Shown: positions 1 to 7,849 of the stretch, in pieces
How the letters are laid out: each line of letters opens with the position of its first letter
How positions within the stretch are numbered: position 1 is the first letter of the stretch
NCBI GenBank assembly: GCA_017549665.1
Contig: JAFYUD010000242.1
Location: forward strand, 1-17,725
DNA length: 17,725 nt
Source of the DNA: Clostridia bacterium
GTDB taxonomy: Bacteria > Bacillota_A > Clostridia > Oscillospirales > Acutalibacteraceae
Direction: 5' to 3'
Position numbers and translations under genes: made by a program
Notes under the pieces: generated by a model
Databases searched by the model: none
Told to the model about the DNA's origin: nothing
What the model saw: only the letters and a program-made list of their open reading frames with translations

Positions 1-1491
1 GTTTTTATCGCAGATTGTAAGAAGCCTGAAAATATGAACATCGTTTCTGAAATTCTTATAAATAATTCAAATGATGTGCATTATTATAATTCTGAAATGT
101 TTCTGAATGATAACCGGCTCGTTGTTATAACTGAGCAGGAGAGATTAGCTTATACAACAAGCAGTTACAGCTCTGAGGTTATGTGCGACTGTGCATATCC
201 TCTTGATTCAGATACAATTATCAAGGTGTATGATGTTTCTGATAAATCAGCTCCGGAGCTTGTTTATACTCAGCTGATTGCAGGTAACTATGTATCTTCA
301 AGAGTTGTGAATGATATGCTGATACTCGTTGCAAATTATACTATTCCGTATTCAGGAATAAACGGAAGAAACTTTGAAAAGGCATGTGAAGATGTTATAA
401 AATACAGCGTACCTGAGTATTCCGTAAATGAAGGAGATATGAAAAAAATCCCTTCAGACAGAATTGAACTTCTTGACGAAGAAACACCCACAACTTATAT
501 AATCACTTCTGTTGTGGATCTTAAAGACAAGGATGCTGAGCCTAAGGTGAATGCATACCTTGGCGGCAGTGCAGAAATTTACTGTACAAAGTCTGAGATG
601 TTTGTTGCCGACTATGAATATTCCACATGGAGTCAGAATCAGCGTGTTGATGTTAAGGATGATAACGGTAAAATGTTCAGCTGTGTGACTCATATCTATA
701 AGTTTGATATTACAGATGAGGGAGTAATTTACAATACAGATGCAAGAGTAGGCGGCAGATGCATCAATCAGTTTTCAATGGATAAAAACGGTGACTGTTT
801 CAGAATCGCAACCTGCGACACATCATCAATGGTGTATGTTCTTGATAAGGATATGAAGATTGTAGGTCATCTCGAAGGTATCGCACCCGGTGAGGATATG
901 AAAGCTGCAAGATTTATGGGAAATACACTTTATCTTGTAACCTTCTTCCAGACAGACCCTCTGTTTGTTGTTGATATCACTGATCCGACAGCTCCCGTTG
1001 TGAAGGGTGAGCTGAAAATCCCCGGATTTTCTTCCTATCTTCATCCCATCGGTAACGGTCTTGTGATCGGAATAGGTGAGGGCGGCAGCATGAACGGTAC
1101 AGACGGCTCTGCAAAGGTTTCATTGTTTGATGTAAATGATCCTTGCAACCCGAAGGAGCTTGATAATTACATCGTGCCTGATGCATATTTCAATCAGAGT
1201 CATAAAGCCTTTATGACGATTGATTCAGATTCATTTGCACTTTGTATGACAAAATACGGCTATCATAACAATGAATATCTTGAGGAATCTGAAATTGTTG
1301 CATTTGATATTGCTGACGGAAAAATAAAGCTTCAGGGTGAATATGATACTTGTACTAAAACTGAAGCTGATGATTATTACTGGGACTTCCGTGGCGCATT
1401 TATTAAAGATGTGATATTTGCAGTTAACGGTTACGGCATAAGAGCATACGATATGACTACAACTGATCTTTCAGGGGAAGTCAAATTTTAA
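1..1491 (+). CDS. Beta-propeller domain protein (5' end outside window)
   Basis: The reading frame is open from base 1 to a TAA at 1489-1491, so this is the C-terminal part (about 496 codons) of a larger gene; the ATG at 34 is probably internal. It resembles the secreted bacterial beta-propeller family (Pfam Beta_propel, PF09826). Visible signs are repeated blade-like units pairing a hydrophobic strand with an Asp-rich turn: VYDVSDKSAPELVY near 225-270, HLEGIAPGEDM near 868-900, DPLFVVDITDP near 955-990 and SLFDVNDPCNPKEL near 1120-1160. Members normally begin with a signal peptide or membrane anchor, which would lie upstream of the window. No catalytic residues are evident; the likely role is an extracytoplasmic binding or scaffold protein, and the ligand is unknown. 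It converges on the PHP gene and shares its terminator. The family call is fairly firm, the function unknown. Confidence 0.8.
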   Translation, partial: VFIADCKKPENMNIVSEILINNSNDVHYYNSEMFLNDNRLVVITEQERLAYTTSSYSSEVMCDCAYPLDSDTIIKVYDVSDKSAPELVYTQLIAGNYVSSRVVNDMLILVANYTIPYSGINGRNFEKACEDVIKYSVPEYSVNEGDMKKIPSDRIELLDEETPTTYIITSVVDLKDKDAEPKVNAYLGGSAEIYCTKSEMFVADYEYSTWSQNQRVDVKDDNGKMFSCVTHIYKFDITDEGVIYNTDARVGGRCINQFSMDKNGDCFRIATCDTSSMVYVLDKDMKIVGHLEGIAPGEDMKAARFMGNTLYLVTFFQTDPLFVVDITDPTAPVVKGELKIPGFSSYLHPIGNGLVIGIGEGGSMNGTDGSAKVSLFDVNDPCNPKELDNYIVPDAYFNQSHKAFMTIDSDSFALCMTKYGYHNNEYLEESEIVAFDIADGKIKLQGEYDTCTKTEADDYYWDFRGAFIKDVIFAVNGYGIRAYDMTTTDLSGEVKF

Positions 1492-1494
1492 TAT

Positions 1495-1530
1495 AAAAAA
1501 ATTGCTTCGGATTTCCGAAGCAATTTTTTT
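1495..1530. terminator. Bidirectional intrinsic terminator
   Basis: A perfect 10-bp stem (ATTGCTTCGG at 1501-1510 with CCGAAGCAAT at 1515-1524) has a 4-nt loop. An A-run (1495-1500) and a T-run (1523-1530) flank it, so it can stop transcription from both converging genes. It lies 3 bp after the propeller stop and 7 bp past the PHP-gene stop. Confidence 0.9.
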
Positions 1531-1537
1531 ATGTGAA

Positions 1538-2869
1538 TTAAAGATTGTCAAGAACTGCGAATCTGTAGATAAGCTCGCCGAGAAGATTTCTTCTGAGCTT
1601 GAGAAGAAGATTGTAGAGCTTGTTGCCGAGTGTGCCGTAATCGGGATCCTCGGGAAGATCGAACTGATACTCTTCCATGTTGCCGCTGTCAGTAACGAAG
1701 GGCTGTGAAAGAACGATACCGCCTTCATTCTTGATCTGGAAACGTACGTAAGATCTGATTACGTCGCTGTAAGAGTCAAGGTCGATTGAATCGCCGTATG
1801 CGATGATATCGCCGTCAGCAATCCATTCTACTGTGTAATCTGTGTTAGATTCAATATCAACAGAGATTGTATCCTCTTCTTCATCGATAACGATGTTTGT
1901 AACTGTAGCATAGTCGCCTGTGCCTCTGAATTCTTCGCCCATTTCAACCTTTGAAATTGTTGAGCAAGCAAAGAATGTGCCGTTTTCCATAGCTGTACGG
2001 AGAGCCTCGTTTGAGTTCTCAGGCATAAGGAACATTTCTGCTGTGAGACCGATTGTATCGATTACGTGTGAGTCGTCGTTAGCGAATGCCCATACAACTC
2101 TGCCACGGGGGATTGTGTACTGAAGGATGTTATCCCAGATGATACGGTCGTATCTTGCAACTGAGTCGCCTTCGTTGTAAACTTCTATACCAACGCAGCT
2201 TTCGTAATTCATGAAGATGTTACACCAGTCCTTGAGGAGAGTGTAATCGTAAGCTCTGTCAATGTCTCTTGAAATGTAGTGGAAGTCGCCGGGATGGTTG
2301 ATGAATGAAATACCGCCTGCTGCTTCTGTGCCTGCAACGGGACCTTCGTAATCTTCTTCAATACCCCAGTCATTCTGACCGTAGCCGCAGAAGAAACCGT
2401 TTACGTGGTTCTTTCTCATAACAAGACCGTTCATTTCGATACCCATTTCAACGTCAAGCATACCTCTGCCGTCACGGTCTGCACCTGATGTGATTTCAGC
2501 ATATCTTTCAGCACTGATGGGCTGAAGCCACTTGATGTACTTGTTGTAACCGATAAGGGGCATCATTTCGGGGATTTCGTCCCAGCCCTGGTTTACAACA
2601 CCGTGGTCAGTGATAGCAAGGATATCATAGTCGAGCTCATAATATCTTTCTACTGATTCGGAAATTGAGATTGAAGCATCACTGTAAAGAGTATGTGCGT
2701 GAAGACATGCTTTGTACTGATTCCAGTTTTCCCAATCTACTGTTTCATAAGGATTTGTGATTACGTAATCAACATCTGCTGATTCCTGAGCAAAAGCAGG
2801 AATAACACAGCTCACAAGCATCATGATGCCGAGAGCAGCAGCAAGAATTCTCTTGAATGATGATTTCAT
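1538..2869 (-). CDS. Exported PHP-domain metal-dependent phosphoesterase
   Basis: This 443-aa protein starts with a signal peptide: Lys/Arg at 3-7, a hydrophobic core, and an AFA cleavage site at 25-27. An LVSC at 18-21 could alternatively act as a lipobox, but the hydrophobic stretch continues past it. The PHP (polymerase and histidinol phosphatase) metal-site residues are all visible: HAH at 57-59 with D64, TDHG at 87-90, E145 and H155, NHPGD with H192, and NDDSH at 264-268. The fold binds three metal ions and hydrolyses phosphate esters; the substrate here is unknown. Residues 270-400 look like a beta-rich accessory region. The C-terminus (about 413-443) is a Leu/Arg-rich amphipathic helix. 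The start is set by GGAGGT at 2876-2881, 6 nt upstream of the ATG. It is probably a single-gene unit with its own promoter and terminator. Confidence 0.88.
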   Translation of the reverse strand: MKSSFKRILAAALGIMMLVSCVIPAFAQESADVDYVITNPYETVDWENWNQYKACLHAHTLYSDASISISESVERYYELDYDILAITDHGVVNQGWDEIPEMMPLIGYNKYIKWLQPISAERYAEITSGADRDGRGMLDVEMGIEMNGLVMRKNHVNGFFCGYGQNDWGIEEDYEGPVAGTEAAGGISFINHPGDFHYISRDIDRAYDYTLLKDWCNIFMNYESCVGIEVYNEGDSVARYDRIIWDNILQYTIPRGRVVWAFANDDSHVIDTIGLTAEMFLMPENSNEALRTAMENGTFFACSTISKVEMGEEFRGTGDYATVTNIVIDEEEDTISVDIESNTDYTVEWIADGDIIAYGDSIDLDSYSDVIRSYVRFQIKNEGGIVLSQPFVTDSGNMEEYQFDLPEDPDYGTLGNKLYNLLLKLRRNLLGELIYRFAVLDNL

Positions 2870-2900
2870 AAAATTACCTCCGTAAAATTTAGTCGTTATT

Positions 2901-2930
2901 ATAATAGCACTAAAAACATGGTAATTGCAA
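2901..2930 (-). promoter_or_regulatory. Sigma-A-type promoter of the PHP gene
   Basis: On the minus strand TTGCAA (2925-2930) and TATTAT (2901-2906) are separated by 18 bp, giving a leader of about 25 nt before the ATG at 2869. An overlapping TATAAT (2898-2903) has a longer 21-bp spacer. Confidence 0.55.
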
Positions 2931-2984
2931 TACCTTTTTTTTATTTAATTTGAGAATGTTTACAATTTGTCTGTATTTTTTATA

Positions 2985-3014
2985 TTGACAAGAATACTGT
3001 CGTTCCATTATAAT
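2985..3014 (+). promoter_or_regulatory. Consensus sigma-A promoter of the CoA-transferase gene
   Basis: TTGACA (2985-2990) and TATAAT (3009-3014) are both perfect consensus hexamers with an 18-bp spacer, about 45 bp upstream of the start codon. This predicts strong constitutive transcription; I see no operator palindrome next to it. Confidence 0.85.
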
Positions 3015-3066
3015 CTATAGTAGCGTGTTATGTACCTGTATCAGAATTATTTTCGGAAGGTGAAAT

Positions 3067-4371
3067 ATGACCTGGAATGAATACTATCACAGCAGAGTAG
3101 TTTCCGCTTACGATGCGATAAAAAACATCCGTGACGGTGATAAAATCGTCACCTCCTTCGGCTGCGGTGAGCCTAAGGGAATTGTCAGAGCTATGTGTGA
3201 GCATTATGAAGAATTTCATGATGTTCAGGTCAACTGCATGATAATTCTTGAAAATACTCCTTGGGTTGAAGAAAAAATGAAAGGTCATTTTTCTTTTAAT
3301 TCATTCTTTGCATCAGCATCAAACAGAGATGCACTTTCAAGCGGTGCTGCAGATTACACACCCTGCTTTTTTCATGAAATCCCTGCTACACTCAGAGATG
3401 TTGTAAAGCCCAGGGTGACCCTTGTTTCGGTCTGTCCTCCCGATGAAAACGGCTATGTTTCACTCGGACCCAATGTTGATTATATCGAAAGCACACTCAG
3501 CTACTGCGAAGTGAAGATTGCTCAGGTAAATAAAAATATTCCCCGTGCGCACGGCAAGGCAATAAAACATGTTTCTGATTTTGACTGGTTTGTTGAAATG
3601 GACGAGCCTATTCCTGAAGTGCCCAATATTCCCATAACGGATGTTGAAAAGCAGATAGGCAGAAACTGCGCATCTCTTATCAATGACGGTGACTGTATTC
3701 AGCTTGGTATCGGTGGTATTCCCAATGCAATCTGCCACGAGCTTAAAAGTAAGAAAAATCTCGGTCTTCATTCGGAAATGGTCGGTGACGGGGTAGTCGA
3801 GCTTATCAGAAGCGGTGTTATCAATAATTCCATGAAAAACACCGAGCACAAGGGAAAATGTGTCCTCGGCTTTGCATTCGGAACAAGAAAACTTTTCGAT
3901 TTTATGGATAATAATCCTGATATCGAAATGCATCCTATTGAATATGTGAATTATCCTCCCGTTATTGCACAGAATGACAATATGGTATCTGTCAACTCAT
4001 GTCTTCAGGTCGACCTTCAGGGACAGGTTGTTTCAGACACCATCGGTCTTCATCAGTTTTCAGGTGTAGGCGGTCAGGTTGACTTCGTAAGAGGCGCAAC
4101 CATGAGTAAGGGCGGCAGAAGTATCATCGCAATGCCCTCAACTGCAAAGGGGAATACAATTTCCAGAATTGTTCCCACAATTACAGAAAATTCAGCAATC
4201 ACAACATCAAGAAATGATGTGCAGTATATTGTAACCGAGTACGGAATTGCAAATCTTAAAGGCAAAACAATGAAGGACAGAGCAAGAGAGCTTATAAAAA
4301 TTGCTCATCCCGATTTCAGGGAGTCGCTCTGTGCTGTTTTTGAAGCAAGATTCGGCGAAGCTGCTTTTTAA
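3067..4371 (+). CDS. Acetyl-CoA hydrolase/transferase family protein, butyrate- or 4-hydroxybutyrate-CoA transferase-like
   Basis: This 434-aa protein matches the full length of the two-domain acetyl-CoA hydrolase/CoA-transferase family. These enzymes move CoA between carboxylic acids through a glutamyl-CoA thioester. The oxyanion/CoA-binding loop GIGGIPNA is at 214-221, and HSEMVGDGVVEL at 235-246 holds the expected catalytic Glu (E237, close to the position known in 4-hydroxybutyrate CoA-transferase). The C-terminal signature runs through YVNYPPVIAQND (293-304), LQVDLQGQV (313-321) and GVGGQVDFVRGA (333-344). There is no signal peptide, so it is cytoplasmic. In gut Clostridia this family includes butyryl-CoA:acetate CoA-transferase, the last step of butyrate formation. 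No butyrate-pathway neighbours lie in the window, so the acyl specificity is open. GGAAGG at 3055-3060 is 6 nt before the ATG. It is a single-gene unit with a strong promoter and its own terminator. Confidence 0.9.
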   Translation: MTWNEYYHSRVVSAYDAIKNIRDGDKIVTSFGCGEPKGIVRAMCEHYEEFHDVQVNCMIILENTPWVEEKMKGHFSFNSFFASASNRDALSSGAADYTPCFFHEIPATLRDVVKPRVTLVSVCPPDENGYVSLGPNVDYIESTLSYCEVKIAQVNKNIPRAHGKAIKHVSDFDWFVEMDEPIPEVPNIPITDVEKQIGRNCASLINDGDCIQLGIGGIPNAICHELKSKKNLGLHSEMVGDGVVELIRSGVINNSMKNTEHKGKCVLGFAFGTRKLFDFMDNNPDIEMHPIEYVNYPPVIAQNDNMVSVNSCLQVDLQGQVVSDTIGLHQFSGVGGQVDFVRGATMSKGGRSIIAMPSTAKGNTISRIVPTITENSAITTSRNDVQYIVTEYGIANLKGKTMKDRARELIKIAHPDFRESLCAVFEARFGEAAF

Positions 4372-4381
4372 ATAAAAACTC

Positions 4382-4423
4382 AAAATCAGGTACATTTTAA
4401 CAGATTGTACTTGATTTTTTTTT
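4382..4423 (+). terminator. Intrinsic terminator after the CoA-transferase gene
   Basis: A 13-bp stem (AAAATCAGGTACA at 4382-4394 with TGTACTTGATTTT at 4406-4418, one G-U pair) with an 11-nt loop is followed by a long T-run. It starts 10 bp after the stop codon. Confidence 0.85.
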
Positions 4424-4471
4424 ATTTTTATTATAAAATGGCTATGTAAATTATTTACGGAGGTATGACAT

Positions 4472-5935
4472 ATGAAAAAGTCATTTATCAAAGTTGTAAG
4501 TATCATGCTCTGCTTTGCAATGCTTTTCTGTGCAGGCGTTTCAGCTTCAGCTGATGACGGTGTTGAAATCAGCAGAATCCATTGTTCAGTTTACGGTGAT
4601 ACAGCAACACAGAGAGGTATCAGCTGGTACACAAACGTTGAAACAGATACACAGGTTAAGCTTTACACTCTTTTCGGTCTCAATGAGGTAACTGATGAAG
4701 TTACAATCAAGACAGAATCACAGGAGTGGGAAGGTAACTACATGCACAAGGCATATCTTACAGGCCTTGAAGCAGGTACAACCTATACATACAAAATCGG
4801 TGACGGTGAAAACTGGGTTACAGGTAAGTTCACAACTGATGATGCTAACGATCTCGTTAACTTCGTTGTAGTAAGTGACGTTCAGGCAAGCAGCCTTGAG
4901 AACTTTGAAGTCGGTCAGGCAACAATCGAAAAAGCTTTCGATGTAATGCCTTATGCAGATTTCTACGCTGTTCTCGGTGACTTCACAAACGACAGCACAA
5001 ACGAAGAGTGGGATTTCTACGCTCAGACAATGGATGCTATCAACTCACAGCAGACAATCGTTCCTGTTACAGGTAACCACGACAGCGATAAGAACTGGTT
5101 CGTTAATATGTTCGCTCTTGACACATCTGAAAGTGTAAGAACAAATAACGGTGTTAACTATTCATTTGATTACGGTAATGTTCACGTTGCAGTTGTCAAC
5201 ACAAATGACAATATCGCAATTTCAAATGCTCAGCTTACATGGCTTGAGAATGATATGAACTCAACAGATGCAGACTGGAAGGTCGTTTTTATGCACAAGG
5301 CTCCTTACTCACTCGGTAAGGACATCAAGTGGCCTGATGCATGTTACCTTCAGGAGTCACTTGCTGCTGTTTGTGACAGAACAAACGTAGACCTTGTTAT
5401 GTCAGGTCACGATCATCAGTACATCAGAACCAACCCTCTCAACGACAACAAGGTTGTTGATCAGGCAGACGGTACAACATACGTTCTTGCAGGTACTGCA
5501 GGTTCAAAGAGATATGAGTTCCGTACATTTATCCTTAACAACTATTTCTCACAGGACATCCTTGCAAAGGCTGTTGTTCAGAAGGGCGGTTACGGTAACT
5601 ATTGGGATGGTCAGACTCTTGACAATGCAGATCCCAACAATATCGGCGGTATCTTCAATACAATCAATGTTGCAGGCGGCGTTCTTCAGCTTAATTCTTA
5701 TGTTGTTGTTGATGAAACAGGCGAGCTTAACAATATTGATACATTCACAATTGCTAAGGCAACAGGTGAAAATCAGATCACATTCACAGGTGAGAACAAC
5801 CAGACAAGCGGTGTTGTTGATACAGTTGCAAGCTTCATGAATCTTGCTAAGTATACACTCGGAACATGGCTTCCTATGTTCCTCAGAACTCTCCCTGACC
5901 TCCTTGCTACATACATCGAGACAGGCACATTCTGA
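4472..5935 (+). CDS. Exported purple acid phosphatase-like metallophosphoesterase
   Basis: This 487-aa protein has a signal peptide (KKSFIK, hydrophobic core 8-20, SASA at 24-27). Residues about 30-122 form an Fn3-like N-terminal domain as in purple acid phosphatases (ISWYTN, LTGLEAGTTYTYKIG). The metallophosphoesterase core follows with motifs in order: VVVSDVQ (D136), LGDFTND (D170), GNHD (201-204), FMHKAPY (H275) and GHDHQY (312-317). These build the two-metal centre that hydrolyses phosphomonoesters, so an extracytoplasmic phosphatase is likely; the substrate is unknown. A beta-rich region (about 405-445) and a hydrophobic amphipathic helix (about 452-483) end the protein. No sortase signal is seen. 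GGAGG at 4459-4463 is 8 nt before the ATG. I could not place a promoter with confidence: TTGATT (4411) to TATAAA (4432) has only a 15-bp spacer and overlaps the previous terminator. Confidence 0.88.
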   Translation: MKKSFIKVVSIMLCFAMLFCAGVSASADDGVEISRIHCSVYGDTATQRGISWYTNVETDTQVKLYTLFGLNEVTDEVTIKTESQEWEGNYMHKAYLTGLEAGTTYTYKIGDGENWVTGKFTTDDANDLVNFVVVSDVQASSLENFEVGQATIEKAFDVMPYADFYAVLGDFTNDSTNEEWDFYAQTMDAINSQQTIVPVTGNHDSDKNWFVNMFALDTSESVRTNNGVNYSFDYGNVHVAVVNTNDNIAISNAQLTWLENDMNSTDADWKVVFMHKAPYSLGKDIKWPDACYLQESLAAVCDRTNVDLVMSGHDHQYIRTNPLNDNKVVDQADGTTYVLAGTAGSKRYEFRTFILNNYFSQDILAKAVVQKGGYGNYWDGQTLDNADPNNIGGIFNTINVAGGVLQLNSYVVVDETGELNNIDTFTIAKATGENQITFTGENNQTSGVVDTVASFMNLAKYTLGTWLPMFLRTLPDLLATYIETGTF

Positions 5936-5945
5936 TAAATAAATC

Positions 5946-5975
5946 AAGGGGCTGTGAATACAGTCCCTTTTTTTT
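5946..5975 (+). terminator. Intrinsic terminator abutting the next ribosome site
   Basis: A 9-bp stem (AAGGGGCTG at 5946-5954 with CAGTCCCTT at 5961-5969, one G-U pair), 6-nt loop and T-run to 5975 lies 10 bp after the phosphatase stop. The downstream gene's GAGG starts only 2 bp beyond the T-run, so that gene has no room for a separate promoter and must rely on read-through or on a promoter inside the phosphatase gene. Confidence 0.85.
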
Positions 5976-5989
5976 GTGAGGTAAATATT

Positions 5990-6631
5990 ATGTCAAAGCT
6001 TATACTCTTTCAGGGTGACTCAATAACAGACGGTAACAGAATAAAGACAAATGAATGGGATCTCAATCATCAGATGGGGCACGGTTATGCTTTTATAATA
6101 AATGCAAGTCTCGGTGCTCAGTATCCTGAAAGAGACTACCGTTTTCTTAACAGGGGTATTTCCGGAAACAGAATTTCTGACCTTTTCAGTAAGTGGCAGG
6201 AGCATACACTTATTTATAAGCCTGATATTCTCAGCATTCTGATAGGTGTCAATGATGTTCATTTCTATCTTGAAAACGGTTGCGGTTCAATCGGTGAAAG
6301 ATTCGAAAAAATATATCAGCTGCTTATCGATGAGGTCATGGATAAGAAAGCTGATACGAAGATAGTTATGTGTGAGCCTTTTGTACTTCCCGTTAAGGAT
6401 AAAGAAGAAAGATGCGCACAGATGCTTGATCTTCTGCGTCCCATGCAGGAAACAGTAAGAATTCTTGCTGAGCGTAATAATGCAGTTTTCGTGCCGTTGC
6501 AGAAAAGATTTGAGGAAGCCGGAAGAATAACAGGTAATGAATACTGGATCTGGGACGGAGTTCATCCTACTGTCTGCGGTCATCAGCTTATTGCCGACGC
6601 ATGGCTTGAGTGCTGTAAAGATATTCTTTAA
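5990..6631 (+). CDS. Cytoplasmic SGNH/GDSL-family hydrolase (esterase)
   Basis: The start at 5990 gives 213 aa and is supported by GAGG at 5978-5981, 8 nt upstream. The longer open frame from a GTG at 5954 would begin inside the preceding terminator and is rejected. The four SGNH blocks are clear: GDSIT with the nucleophile S11, NRGISGN at 54-60 (G56), GVND at 86-89 (N88), and DGVHPT at 189-194 with catalytic D189 and H192. There is no signal peptide. Such enzymes deacylate carbohydrates or lipids; close relatives in Clostridia are often annotated as acylhydrolases near sugar-use genes, but no sugar genes are here. It may be expressed by read-through from the phosphatase gene. Its TAA overlaps the TAA of the converging downstream gene within TTAA (6628-6631). 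Confidence 0.85.
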   Translation: MSKLILFQGDSITDGNRIKTNEWDLNHQMGHGYAFIINASLGAQYPERDYRFLNRGISGNRISDLFSKWQEHTLIYKPDILSILIGVNDVHFYLENGCGSIGERFEKIYQLLIDEVMDKKADTKIVMCEPFVLPVKDKEERCAQMLDLLRPMQETVRILAERNNAVFVPLQKRFEEAGRITGNEYWIWDGVHPTVCGHQLIADAWLECCKDIL

Positions 6632-7068
6632 CCAAGATAGCTTTTCATTCTCTGAACGTTGTTTTCTTCCACAGTGATAAGCTCGTATCCCAGCGCCTTG
6701 ATATTCTGAGGAATATCGTTATACTGCTTCAACGTTCTTGACATATCAATAATACCCATAGTGCTGCCCTGGATCATCATTTCTGCGATGTGATCCGGGG
6801 TTTTGTCAAATGCGGTGTTCAGCTGAATTCCGCCCCATGTCATTGCCTGCTGCATAATATTGCTGTCTGCGGGTAATTCGTTTGCATTTGCAAGTTCTGT
6901 TGTTGCCTTTGATGAAATTGCGGTGTATTGCTGGTGCTGAGTCTGTAAATCTGAAAGCAGATTCTTGTCCTGTACCTTCTGTGATACTGTTGTGATTGAG
7001 TCAGAAGCCATCTGTGCGTTCTGATAAACTTTATTAAGAAATTCAGCTGTTCTTTTATTTTCTGCCAT
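6628..7068 (-). CDS. Small alpha-helical protein, possibly ferritin-like fold
   Basis: This 146-aa protein has no signal peptide or membrane segment and appears almost wholly helical, with Gln/Ala-rich heptad-like stretches at 8-60, 70-112 and 118-145. I associate its pattern (N-terminal NKVYQNAQM, central WGGIQLNT, then HIAEMMIQGSTMGIID) with uncharacterised Clostridia proteins of four-helix, ferritin-like appearance. H45, H93, E96 and E134/E135 could be metal ligands, but this is inference. It follows recO on the same strand, separated by a terminator-like hairpin that also contains its ribosome site (GAAAGG, about 12 nt upstream of the ATG). Its stop codon overlaps that of the converging SGNH gene. 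Function unknown. Confidence 0.7.
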   Translation of the reverse strand: MAENKRTAEFLNKVYQNAQMASDSITTVSQKVQDKNLLSDLQTQHQQYTAISSKATTELANANELPADSNIMQQAMTWGGIQLNTAFDKTPDHIAEMMIQGSTMGIIDMSRTLKQYNDIPQNIKALGYELITVEENNVQRMKSYLG

Positions 7069-7116
7069 AAAAAAATCATTCCTTTCGGGACTATGTTACC
7101 CTTAAGGAATGATTTT
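7069..7116 (-). promoter_or_regulatory. Terminator-like hairpin overlapping a ribosome site (possible attenuator)
   Basis: Read on the minus strand, arms 7104-7116 and 7072-7084 form a perfect 13-bp stem (AAAATCATTCCTT with AAGGAATGATTTT) with a 19-nt loop that can pair further (GGG/CCC), followed directly by a T-run and the ATG at 7068. The arms contain the only purine-rich ribosome-site candidate. It is positioned to terminate transcription after recO and, if transcribed through, to hide the next gene's ribosome site. Confidence 0.7.
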
Positions 7117-7849
7117 ATACCATACTTTTATAAAAATCCAGAGACCTGAATTTCTTTTGGACTGTGTTAAGAAGATAATTCTCAGAAGCCTGAGTAAGAA
7201 GATGAATGTTATCTTCACTTACGGAAAGTGAAAAAAGTCTGTTCAGTTCGGAAAACACAATATGTCTCATTGCGGAAATGACTTCCAGCGGATACCGCTT
7301 TGTGCCTGACTGATTACAGCTGCAGCAATACAATTCTCCTGTATGCTCATTGAAATACATAGGGTCAGTTTCAAATTCACCGCATTCTTTACATGCAATA
7401 AGTGACGGCATGTAACCCGTTGCAGAAATGAGTCTCAATTCAAATATTGACTTGAGAAGACGAATATCCTTCTGCCCGTTTGCCAGGAAATGAAGCGTAT
7501 TCAGAAGTAATCTGAGGTATTCGTTTGTTTCAGCTTCAACGGGCGCTGTTTCTATAATCAGCTCGTTGAAATACTGTGCAAGAGCAAGTCTTTCAATATC
7601 CTTCTGTAATCCGAAAAATGTTTCATTAAGGTCACATTCCGTAACCTTTGTTGCTTTTGTTCCTTCGTAGAATGTGAAGTTTCCGTAGCAGAACATATTG
7701 GTTGACATGTGAAGCTTGTTTTTCGGTCTGTCAGCAGCTTTTGCAAAGGCTTTTATGATTCCTCTGTCACGGGTCAGAAATGTTATAAGTCTGTCCGATT
7801 CGCCTGTTCTGACAATTTTCAGAACAATGGCATCTGTATTGAATGTCAT
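7115..7849 (-). CDS. recO: DNA repair protein RecO
   Basis: This 244-aa protein has the normal RecO length. RecO loads RecA on SSB-coated single-stranded DNA and anneals strands in recombinational repair. The N-terminal OB-fold (about 1-80) opens with the typical TDAIVLK(I)VRTGESDRL and continues RGIIKAFAKAADRPKN. The helical middle contains FELRLISATGYMP, and the zinc finger cysteines are at C153, C156, C175/C176 and C178 (CKECG ... CCSC). The ATG overlaps the era stop as ATGA (7846-7849), indicating translational coupling. It is the last gene of the phoH-ybeY-era-recO unit, ending in a strong hairpin. Confidence 0.95.
   Translation of the reverse strand: MTFNTDAIVLKIVRTGESDRLITFLTRDRGIIKAFAKAADRPKNKLHMSTNMFCYGNFTFYEGTKATKVTECDLNETFFGLQKDIERLALAQYFNELIIETAPVEAETNEYLRLLLNTLHFLANGQKDIRLLKSIFELRLISATGYMPSLIACKECGEFETDPMYFNEHTGELYCCSCNQSGTKRYPLEVISAMRHIVFSELNRLFSLSVSEDNIHLLTQASENYLLNTVQKKFRSLDFYKSMV

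Noticed and set aside
5954..5989. GTG start for the SGNH hydrolase at 5954.
   Set aside because: It lies in a terminator stem without a ribosome site; the ATG at 5990 has GAGG at the right distance and starts just before the GDSIT block.
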